Below, in pieces: positions 1 through 5,263 of a DNA stretch of 20,129 nt. The stretch lies in assembly GCA_029820915.1 (NCBI GenBank), contig JALGUI010000008.1:1-20129 (forward strand), written 5' to 3'. The translations under genes and the position numbers were made by a program. This DNA comes from Candidatus Zipacnadia bacterium (lineage in GTDB: Bacteria; Armatimonadota; Zipacnadia; Zipacnadales; UBA5352). How positions within the stretch are numbered: the first letter of the stretch is position 1; every line of letters starts with the position of its first letter. A model generated the notes under the pieces. It was not told the origin of the DNA and made no database searches. It saw only the letters and a program-made list of their open reading frames with translations.

Positions 1-12
1 ACGGAGGGGCCG

Positions 13-43
13 CTCCTCGCGCCGCCCCCGGCGGCGCGAGGAG
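13..43. repeat. Inverted repeat A, 14-bp perfect stem
   Basis: Arms 13-26 and 30-43 are perfectly complementary (CTCCTCGCGCCGCC / GGCGGCGCGAGGAG) with a 3-nt CCC loop. It abuts inverted repeat B directly. It may be the terminator of an upstream gene, but no U-tract follows. Confidence 0.85.
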
Positions 44-76
44 TGACGCCTGCGCGGTTGTGTTGCGCAGGCGTCA
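44..76. repeat. Inverted repeat B, 12-bp perfect stem
   Basis: Arms 44-55 and 65-76 (TGACGCCTGCGC / GCGCAGGCGTCA) pair perfectly around a 9-nt loop. It begins at the base after repeat A ends, so the two form a tandem pair of hairpins. Confidence 0.85.
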
Positions 77-86
77 GGTTCCATTG

Positions 87-105
87 GAGAAGCCTCTGGC
101 TTCTC
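87..105. repeat. Inverted repeat C, 8-bp stem
   Basis: Arms 87-94 (GAGAAGCC) and 98-105 (GGCTTCTC) pair perfectly around a TCT loop. It is the third member of the hairpin series. Confidence 0.75.
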
Positions 106-126
106 TCGGCCCGCACATGACCGTAG

Positions 127-144
127 TCCCGCCCGTGGGCGGGA
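127..144. repeat. Inverted repeat D, first copy of a 17-nt palindrome
   Basis: TCCCGCC (127-133) pairs with GGCGGGA (138-144) around CGTG. The 17-mer CCCGCCCGTGGGCGGGA at 128-144 recurs exactly at 212-228, so this is both a hairpin and a direct repeat. Confidence 0.8.
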
Positions 145-178
145 GCAAACGACGCAACGGCCGGGCCGGCATGGAAGC

Positions 179-198
179 TGAGGCGCCGGCGCGCCTCA
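179..198. repeat. Inverted repeat E, 8-bp stem
   Basis: TGAGGCGC (179-186) pairs perfectly with GCGCCTCA (191-198) around a CGGC tetraloop. Confidence 0.75.
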
Positions 199-206
199 CC
201 CTCGCG

Positions 207-232
207 CGGACCCCGCCCGTGGGCGGGATCCG
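207..232. repeat. Inverted repeat F, second copy of the 17-nt palindrome
   Basis: Arms 207-217 and 222-232 form an 11-bp stem with one C/A mismatch (211 and 228) and a CGTG loop. The core 212-228 is identical to 128-144. The outer CGGA/TCCG pairs extend the stem beyond the shared core. Confidence 0.8.
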
Positions 233-244
233 ACACTCGGGCAG

Positions 245-334
245 CCCCTCCGTACGACAACCACGTACCGCCCAGACGCGCCGACCGCGCCCCTCCGTAC
301 GACAACCACGTACCGCCCAGACGCACCGACCGCG
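245..334. repeat. Two tandem 45-bp direct repeats
   Basis: Unit 1 (245-289) and unit 2 (290-334) abut with no spacer and differ at one position (G280 versus A325). Each unit contains the short inverted pair GTACG / CGTAC separated by ACAACCA, so each could offer a dyad to a DNA-binding protein. They lie about 100-190 bp upstream of the ThuA-like gene. Because the unit length is a multiple of three, frames through it encode a spurious 15-residue repeat. Confidence 0.85.
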
Positions 335-432
335 CCTGAGATGTGGGTAATGCGTAGCTGCACGCAGGTATCCGCCGGCCGGGCGGAGAATGCACGCGCG
401 CACTTAACCAGGGAACAAGCGAGGGAGCGAGC

Positions 433-1071
433 ATGAAGCAGGCACTGATCGTCTGGGGCGGCTGGGAGGGCCACGAGCCGAGGGAGGTCGCCGAGGTCCT
501 CGCCGGGGCGCTGGAGGGCGAGGGCTTCGACGTCGAGGTCGCGGACACGCTCGATGCGTTCCGGGACGAGGAGAAGCTCAAGGGCCTCGACCTGATCGTC
601 CCGGAGTGGACGATGGGCGAGATCGAGCCGGAGCAGCTCAAGCCGCTGCTGGCGGCGGTGACAAGCGGCGTCGGCATCGCGGGCCTGCACGGGGGGATGG
701 GCGACGCCTTCCGCCAGCAGACCGAGTTCCAGTTCATGGTCGGCGGCCAGTGGGTGTCGCACCCCGGCGGCGGGGGCGTGACCTACGCAGTCGAGATCAC
801 GAAGCCGGAGGACCCGATCGTGGCGGGCATCGAGGACTTCGAGGTCACCAGCGAGCAGTACTACATGCACGTGGACCCGAACAACGAGGTGCTGGCGGTT
901 ACGGTATTCCCGGACTACGGGCCGGCGGGCGTGCCGGTGGTGTGGAAGAAGATGTATGGCGAGGGGCGCGTGTTCTACAGCTCGCTGGGCCACAGCGCCG
1001 ACGTGGCCGCCCAGCCCGAGCCGCTGGCGATCATGACGCGCGGGATGAAGTGGGCCGCGTGCGACCTGTAG
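433..1071 (+). CDS. ThuA-like domain protein (trehalose-utilisation family)
   Basis: The 212-residue product is a single ThuA-like domain, a fold related to class I glutamine amidotransferases. The sequence shows the N-terminal strand QALIVWGGWEGHEP, the central GIAGLHGGMGDAFR (about 82-94), EQYYMHVDP (141-149) and the C-terminal VVWKKMYGEGRVFYSSLGHSAD (169-190), all typical of the family in position and spacing. There is no signal peptide, so it is probably cytoplasmic. The ATG follows a GAGGGAG-like ribosome binding site. ThuA proteins usually sit in carbohydrate-uptake or sugar-oxidation clusters, often with xylose-isomerase-like epimerases, as here (next gene 144 bp downstream). Trehalose itself is not implied, because the biochemical role of most family members is unsettled. 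The family call is firm; the substrate is unknown. Confidence 0.85.
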   Translation: MKQALIVWGGWEGHEPREVAEVLAGALEGEGFDVEVADTLDAFRDEEKLKGLDLIVPEWTMGEIEPEQLKPLLAAVTSGVGIAGLHGGMGDAFRQQTEFQFMVGGQWVSHPGGGGVTYAVEITKPEDPIVAGIEDFEVTSEQYYMHVDPNNEVLAVTVFPDYGPAGVPVVWKKMYGEGRVFYSSLGHSADVAAQPEPLAIMTRGMKWAACDL

Positions 1072-1215
1072 CGGAGGACCGCTCCGCCCAGACCGGGCTG
1101 GCGGTCCGACAGCAGCACCGCGTAGGCCGGGCTTCCAGCCCGGCAACGTGGTGGGCGCTCAGGTGCATCAGGCCAGTTCACTGACGCGACGCAATCAGCG
1201 AGGAGAGCACAACCA
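1071..1215. repeat. Intergenic stem-loops, including a REP-like palindrome
   Basis: The stop codon of the ThuA-like gene leads into GCGGAG-GACCG-CTCCGC (1071-1087). A second hairpin at 1126-1144, GCCGGGCT-TCC-AGCCCGGC, is preceded by GTAG and looks like the short extragenic palindromes (REP-like) that recur in many GC-rich genomes. GGACCG (1076-1081) could instead pair with CGGTCC (1102-1107), giving an alternative fold. No T-run follows. The first two genes may still be cotranscribed, with the hairpins stabilising or attenuating the message. Confidence 0.6.
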
Positions 1216-2019
1216 ATGGCACTGACACCCGGAATCATGTGGATGGGCAAGATCTACCCGCCGGTCTGGCACGGCGAGGAGCTGGCGCCGGCCGAGCTGT
1301 TCGGCAACCTGCGGGGCATGGGCGTGGAGGGCATCGACATCTTCGCCCGCGCCGCGGAGCAGTACGGCGCCGACACGCTCCAGGCGGCGCTGAACGAGAG
1401 CGGCCTGAAGTGCTCGTGCTACTACATCGCCGCCGATCTGGTGACCGACGATCCGGAGAAGAAGCAGGCGGCCGATGAGGCCTTCCCGATGGGCATCGAC
1501 ATCGCGCAGCAGCTCGGCGCGCCAATCTGCTTCACCCACGGCTCCCAGCACGCCCACGCGGGCGAGGAGAACCTGCAGCGCTACATCGACCGCCTGGGCG
1601 AGAAGCTGCAGCTCTTCAAGGCCACCGAACTGACGCTGGTGATCGAGAACGCCGGCTTCCTGCTGCACGCCGCCGACCCGATGGTGCGCGTGTGCGAGGC
1701 GCTGGGCGACGAGGGCCTGCGCCTGTGCCCGGACACCGGCAACTTCACGCTGTGGGGCCAGGACGAGATCGACGCGGTCACCAAGTGCCTGCCCTGGACC
1801 GTCCACTTCCACATCAAGGACTACGCGGAGCGCTCGGAGGAGGACGGCGTGGTGCGCGGCAAGGAGGCCGTGCTCGGCCAGGGCATCACGCCGGTCGAGA
1901 CGATCATCGGTATCCTCAAGGACGAGGGCTGGTCGGGAGTGTTGGCCTGGGAGCCGGGCCCGCAGGACGAGGAGGGCGTGACCGAGAGCGTGCGCGAGCT
2001 GCTGCGCCTGATCGGGTAG
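1216..2019 (+). CDS. Sugar phosphate isomerase/epimerase (xylose-isomerase-like TIM barrel)
   Basis: The 267-residue product fits the AP-endonuclease-2 / xylose-isomerase-like family, which uses one divalent metal (often Mn) to isomerise or epimerise sugars, inositol derivatives or keto-sugars. The expected metal ligands are present: E144 in LVIENAG, D173 in CPDTGNF, H199 in VHFHIKDY and E246 in LAWEPG. The start ATG has AGGAG ten bases upstream. It lies between a ThuA-like gene and a flavodoxin gene, all on the plus strand. That partnership is common in clusters for oxidised or keto sugars, but the sequence does not reveal the substrate. It is only distantly similar to the second isomerase of this window (minus strand, 3576-4388), so the two are not a recent duplication. 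Confidence 0.88.
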   Translation: MALTPGIMWMGKIYPPVWHGEELAPAELFGNLRGMGVEGIDIFARAAEQYGADTLQAALNESGLKCSCYYIAADLVTDDPEKKQAADEAFPMGIDIAQQLGAPICFTHGSQHAHAGEENLQRYIDRLGEKLQLFKATELTLVIENAGFLLHAADPMVRVCEALGDEGLRLCPDTGNFTLWGQDEIDAVTKCLPWTVHFHIKDYAERSEEDGVVRGKEAVLGQGITPVETIIGILKDEGWSGVLAWEPGPQDEEGVTESVRELLRLIG

Positions 2020-2047
2020 CCGAACCCGCGAACAGGAGGGAACGCCG

Positions 2048-2527
2048 ATGGCGGATATCCTGGTGGTCTACTTCAGCAATACGGGCCACACGAAGGCGAT
2101 GGCCGAGTGCGTCGGCGACGCGGCGGCGGAGGTGGAGGGGGTCAAGGTGACCGTGCTGCCGGTCGAGGAGGTCACGGCCGACGACCTGCTCGACTACGAC
2201 GGCATCGTCATGGGCTCGCCGGTCTACTACGGCACGATGGCCGCGCCGCTCAAGGCGCTCATCGACGACTCGGTCAAGCACCACGGCAAGCTCGAGGGCA
2301 AGGTCGGGGGCGCGTTCTCATCGTCGGGGGTTATCGGCGGCGGGAACGAGACGACGCTGCTGAGCATCATCGGGACGCAGCTCGTGCACGGCATGATCGT
2401 CAAGGGCGTGGCGCGGGGGCCGCACTACGGCCCGACCTGCCAGGGCGACCCGAACGAGGACGCGCGAGAATGCTGCGCCGACTACGGCCGCATGGTCGCC
2501 GAGCTGTGCGTGAAGCTGTTCGGATAG
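2048..2527 (+). CDS. Flavodoxin / WrbA-like NAD(P)H:quinone oxidoreductase family protein
   Basis: A 159-residue flavodoxin-fold protein. The FMN phosphate-binding loop is SNTGHT (10-15). The isoalloxazine-contacting loops are GSPVYYGTMAAPLKALID (57-73) and AFSSSGVIGGGNETTL (89-104), and GMIVKG follows, matching the layout of WrbA and related FMN-dependent quinone or flavin reductases. It is shorter than WrbA (about 200 residues) and lacks the insertion WrbA uses to tetramerise, so it may be a plain electron-carrier flavodoxin or a small NADPH:FMN reductase. The C-terminal third has several cysteines (C131, C142, C143, C154), unusual for a flavodoxin. AGGAGGG lies just upstream of the ATG, and the gene begins 28 bp after the isomerase stop, so the two are likely cotranscribed. 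Confidence 0.85.
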   Translation: MADILVVYFSNTGHTKAMAECVGDAAAEVEGVKVTVLPVEEVTADDLLDYDGIVMGSPVYYGTMAAPLKALIDDSVKHHGKLEGKVGGAFSSSGVIGGGNETTLLSIIGTQLVHGMIVKGVARGPHYGPTCQGDPNEDARECCADYGRMVAELCVKLFG

Positions 2528-2765
2528 TGCTTGCTGGCGGAAGCTCGTGTGCTGTAATCTGCTTCCAACGGCGTGTGCAGGCGAGGGCGCCCGCACTACG
2601 ATTGGGGTGTCTGTTCCCTCTCAGCGCAGCGATCCGTACGACGGGCGCGCTCGCCTGTCGAAGCCGTTAGTACGCGGTTTTCCGCAAGTGAGCACGGGCC
2701 CGCGACGGAGCAGCGATGGCGGGCGGGCCCCGGCGTCGGGGCCCGCCCGCATGTACGGTCGCCGG
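2528..2765. other. Convergent intergenic region with possible small transcript
   Basis: These 238 bases separate the flavodoxin gene from the convergent PHP gene and hold no credible reading frame. A weak promoter-like pair, TTGCTG (2531-2536) and TGTAAT (2553-2558) with 16-bp spacing, points rightward. A small hairpin GCGG-TTTT-CCGC lies at 2674-2685, and the region ends in the long palindrome at 2719-2750. A small RNA from about 2565 to 2750 is possible but unproven. Confidence 0.35.
2719..2750. terminator. Probable bidirectional terminator hairpin between convergent genes
   Basis: Arms 2719-2732 and 2737-2750 give a perfect 14-bp G+C stem with a GCGT loop, placed 16 bases beyond the PHP stop codon (minus strand) and downstream of the flavodoxin gene (plus strand). 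Position and symmetry fit a shared terminator, but neither side has a T-run. It is preceded by the 13-mer GCAGCGATGGCGG (2710-2722), which recurs at 5100-5112 before another GGGCGGG hairpin, so it may be a dispersed palindromic element. Confidence 0.55.
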
Positions 2766-3551
2766 TCAGTGGCGCCGACGCTCGCGGGCGGCCAGGATGC
2801 GCAGGTTGACCACCTGCGACAGCTCGATCCCCGACAGCCGCATGATGCGCCGCGTGAAGTGATTGTTGCCGACCGCCGCCGGCGAACGCGCGTCGCTGCC
2901 GGCCACGAACTTCACGCCCGCGCGCGCGAACGCCTGCAGCACCGACGACCACTGGCGCGCGAACTCGTCGAGGGGCAGCTCCGGGTGCCACCACCACGCC
3001 GTGGCGGCCAGCTCGAGCGCCACATCGCGGTCGGCCATCAGGTGCGCGAGGTCCCGGACGAAGGCCCGCGGCAGCTCCTCAGGAGTCAGCGGCGCGGGGA
3101 AGCGGCCGAGGTTGAAGGGGTTGGCGATCACGTCCACGTGCCCGCTCTCCACGGCGGCGGAGTAGGCGGCGAAGACGCGATCGAGGAGCTTCGAGCGATC
3201 GGCCGGAACGCCGGTCGCGATACCCTCGGTCTGTTCCCCCAGGCCCGCCAGCACCAGCCGCGCCCGGCCCAGGTCCGCCCTGGGCAGCCCGAGCGTCCCG
3301 CGCGCGTCGAGGATGGCCAGCTCGGCCCCGGCGATCACGGCGATCCGGCTGCGCGCCGCGACGCGCTCGACCGCGCGGACTCGCTCTTCGAGGTCCGCCG
3401 TCTCGGCATCGACGCGGTCGGTGATGGCGATGCTGTCGAGGCCCACCGCCTCGGCCGCGCGCACCATCTCCAGCACCGTGCCCTCCCCGTCGCCGAGGAC
3501 GGTGTGCGTGTGAGCGTCATGCGGAGGAACGGGTCGGGGCAGGTCCTCCAT
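2766..3551 (-). CDS. PHP-domain protein with partly degenerate metal site
   Basis: The 261-residue product begins with PPHDAHTHTVLGDGEGTVLEMVRAA and AVGLDSIAITDR, the PHP-domain motif I/II pattern (HxH at 14/16), and ends with FVAGSDAR (215-222). PHP domains are metal-dependent phosphoesterases such as histidinol-phosphatase and the polymerase PHP domain. Several usual ligands are replaced: the His of TDH is R46, the His of the HVDVIAHP-type motif is N144, and the His of SDAH is R222; E77 and D220 remain. It may therefore bind fewer metals, be inactive, or have another role. The ATG has AGGGGAGG six bases upstream. It starts 24 bp after the upstream isomerase and is the last gene of a pcm-isomerase-PHP operon. 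Confidence 0.75.
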   Translation of the reverse strand: MEDLPRPVPPHDAHTHTVLGDGEGTVLEMVRAAEAVGLDSIAITDRVDAETADLEERVRAVERVAARSRIAVIAGAELAILDARGTLGLPRADLGRARLVLAGLGEQTEGIATGVPADRSKLLDRVFAAYSAAVESGHVDVIANPFNLGRFPAPLTPEELPRAFVRDLAHLMADRDVALELAATAWWWHPELPLDEFARQWSSVLQAFARAGVKFVAGSDARSPAAVGNNHFTRRIMRLSGIELSQVVNLRILAARERRRH

Positions 3552-3575
3552 CGCGCGCCTCCCCTCACCCCGGTG

Positions 3576-4388
3576 TCAGGACGCGATCAGCCCGCGCATG
3601 TACTCCAGCGACGCGCGCGCGGCCTCGTCGGGCGCGTCGGCGATATCGAACAGGTCCACCGTCAGCCGGCCATCGAAGCCCGTCGCGCGCAGGTCGCGCA
3701 GCACACCCGGCAGGTCCATCTCGCCGGTCCCCGGCACCAGGTGTCGGTGCACGCCTCCGGCGATGTCCTCGAAGTGCGCCGCGATGATGCCGTCACCCAA
3801 CATGGCGATGGCCGCCGACAGGTCGTCCTCGGTCAGGAAGGCGTGACCGACGTCGAGGTTGACGCCGAGCGCCGCCGAGCCCATGCGTTCGATCAGCGCC
3901 TGCATGTCGTCGCAGCCGTGCACGAGCAGGCCGGGCTCGGGCTCGAGGGCGAGCGTGACGCCAAGCGCCTCCGCGCGCTCGAGCTGCGCCGCGAGCTGCG
4001 CGTGGAACTGTGCCTCGAGGTCCGCGGGCGCCTCGGGCCCCGGCCGCGGCGAGTTCACGATCAGCACCTCGCACCCGAAGGCGGGCGCGAGCTCAACGGC
4101 CCTCAGCGCGCGCCGCCGGCGGACCGGCGGCGGGTCGCGATCGCCGTGGTAGCTGACGGTCGCAAGCGTCGTCCCGGCCTCGGCGGCGACGCGCGCCAGC
4201 TCCTCGCAGCGCGCCTCGTCCAGGCCCTCGGCCTCAAGGCCGGGATGCTCGAGACAGACCTCGACGCCGTCGTAGCCGATGGCGGCGATGCGGCGGATGG
4301 CCTCATCGGCGCGGAAGTTGCGGTAGCCGATAGTGCGAAAGCCGATGCCGGTCGCGGCGCCTGCCTCCGCTGTAGCGTCCACAGTCAC
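3576..4388 (-). CDS. Sugar phosphate isomerase/epimerase (TIM barrel), GTG start
   Basis: A xylose-isomerase-like TIM-barrel protein of about 270 residues. Candidate metal and active-site residues, numbered from the GTG, are E149 (LALEPEPG), D179 (NLDVGHAF), H205 (AAHFEDIAGG), H214 and E223 (VPGTGEMD); the usual last-strand Glu is D245 (LTVDLFDI). I place the start at GTG 4388 because it overlaps the pcm stop as GTGA, the classic coupled arrangement, with GGAGGG about 11 bases upstream. An in-frame ATG at 4406 and another at 4439 would push further into pcm and add a non-conserved N-terminus. The gene is translationally coupled to pcm and followed 24 bp later by the PHP gene. The family is clear; the substrate is unknown. 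Confidence 0.83.
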   Translation of the reverse strand: MTVDATAEAGAATGIGFRTIGYRNFRADEAIRRIAAIGYDGVEVCLEHPGLEAEGLDEARCEELARVAAEAGTTLATVSYHGDRDPPPVRRRRALRAVELAPAFGCEVLIVNSPRPGPEAPADLEAQFHAQLAAQLERAEALGVTLALEPEPGLLVHGCDDMQALIERMGSAALGVNLDVGHAFLTEDDLSAAIAMLGDGIIAAHFEDIAGGVHRHLVPGTGEMDLPGVLRDLRATGFDGRLTVDLFDIADAPDEAARASLEYMRGLIAS

Positions 4389-5056
4389 GGGTAGCGGTCC
4401 CTCCATCCGTGGCGACCGATCAGAGGCACGAAGACGCACGGTATGCCGTCGCGCTCGATGAATTCATCGCCGTCGCGATCGATGATCATCAGACACTGGG
4501 TCATGCGGCTGCCGACCGGGATGACGAGCCGGCCGCCATCGGCGAGCTGCTGCTGCAGGGGCTCGGGCACCGCGGGTGCGCCGGCGGCAACGATGATGCG
4601 GTCGTAGGGCGCGTGCTCGGACAGGCCGTCGGTTCCGTCGCCGACGACGATGTGTACGTCGTCGTAGCCGAGGTCGTCGAGCACCGCGGCCGCCCGTTGT
4701 GCCAGCGTCTCGACGATCTCGAGCGCCCACACCTCCCGGCACAGCTCCCCGAGCAGCGCGGCCTGGTAGCCGGATCCGCCGCCGACTTCGAGCGCCGTCA
4801 TGTCCGGCTCGCAGGCCAGGACCTCGAGCATGGTCGCGACCATGTACGGCTGTGAGATGGTCTGGCCCTCCCCGATGGGCAGAGGGCGGTCGAGGTAGGC
4901 AGCGTGGCGGCCGGCGTCGGGCACGAAGCACTCACGCGGGACGCTCGCCATCGCGTCCAGCACGCGTTGGTCGCGGATGCCGCGCGCTCGAAGCTGAGTG
5001 TCCACCATCCGGCGCCGCAACTGGGCGAACTGCTCAGCGTCACCGTGCCGGCTCAA
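4385..5056 (-). CDS. pcm: Protein-L-isoaspartate O-methyltransferase, TTG start
   Basis: This cytosolic enzyme uses S-adenosylmethionine to methylate isoaspartyl residues of aged proteins, starting their repair. The sequence shows the family signature GQTISQPYMVATMLEVL with Ser68, the SAM-binding motif ALEVGGGSGYQAALL (88-102; GGG where GTG is commoner), GDGTDG, and APYDRIIVAAGAP. The frame stays open to an ATG at 5260, but the extra 68 residues are Arg/Ala/Pro-rich and unlike the family. TTG 5056 has AGGAGG six bases upstream and gives 223 residues, the normal length. It is the first gene of the operon with the isomerase (GTGA overlap) and PHP gene, and diverges from the SpoIIE-type phosphatase gene. 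Grouping pcm with sugar isomerases is unusual, and no functional link is evident. Confidence 0.92.
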   Translation of the reverse strand: MSRHGDAEQFAQLRRRMVDTQLRARGIRDQRVLDAMASVPRECFVPDAGRHAAYLDRPLPIGEGQTISQPYMVATMLEVLACEPDMTALEVGGGSGYQAALLGELCREVWALEIVETLAQRAAAVLDDLGYDDVHIVVGDGTDGLSEHAPYDRIIVAAGAPAVPEPLQQQLADGGRLVIPVGSRMTQCLMIIDRDGDEFIERDGIPCVFVPLIGRHGWRDRYP

Positions 5057-5263
5057 CACGCCCCTCCTCTCCCGCGCGCGGCTCGACTTGCTCGGCACTG
5101 CAGCGATGGCGGCGGGCGGGCGCCCCGCCCATGCCCGCACCTCGTGCGCATGAGCAGGTATTCGCGAGGACACCGGAGAAAACCTTGTCGCGCGGGCGGC
5201 GGCAAGTGCGTCGCCGCCTCTGCGTGTTGACTTTAAGCCCCCATGGGGAGGAGGTGACACCAG
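5057..5263. other. Divergent intergenic region (pcm / SpoIIE-type phosphatase)
   Basis: Both genes must have their promoters here, yet I find no convincing -35/-10 pair. TTGACT at 5227-5232 has no -10 at the right distance. A 7-bp hairpin GGGCGGG-CGC-CCCGCCC (5114-5130) follows GCAGCGATGGCGG (5100-5112), a 13-mer shared with 2710-2722. A CCCCATGGGG palindrome (5239-5248) partly overlaps the phosphatase gene's ribosome binding site. Confidence 0.5.

Larger units (their letters stand above)
1..432. other. Gene-free, hairpin-rich leader region
   Basis: No credible gene lies here. Open frames on both strands are low-complexity Arg/Pro/Gly-rich translations of the repeats. The region holds six GC-rich inverted repeats between 13 and 232, then two tandem 45-bp units (245-334), then about 100 bases of plain sequence leading to the ribosome binding site of the ThuA-like gene. 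None of the hairpins is followed by a T-run, so they are not textbook intrinsic terminators, although the first could end a gene lying left of the window. I see no consensus promoter. Confidence 0.8.

Noticed and set aside
1..232. Hairpin cluster as CRISPR array or integron attC sites
   Set aside because: There is no regular repeat/spacer alternation, and repeat lengths and spacing vary. No attC core motifs, integrase or cas genes are in the window.
60..403. Open frames on both strands over the leader (96 aa plus, 109 aa minus)
   Set aside because: They translate the hairpins and the 45-bp repeat into Arg/Pro-rich repeats, lack ribosome binding sites and match no known protein pattern.
2547..4394. 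615-codon plus-strand open frame
   Set aside because: It lies antisense to the PHP and isomerase genes, whose motifs are clear. Its translation is Arg/Gly/His/Pro-rich, as expected for a shadow frame in GC-rich DNA.
5227..5232. TTGACT as a -35 of the SpoIIE-type phosphatase gene
   Set aside because: The position 17 bp downstream is purine-rich ribosome-binding sequence with no -10 likeness.
5057..5260. Longer pcm reading frame starting at ATG 5260
   Set aside because: The extra 68 residues are Arg/Ala/Pro-rich, unlike the family, and run into the ribosome binding site of the divergent phosphatase gene. TTG 5056 has a strong ribosome binding site and gives normal length.
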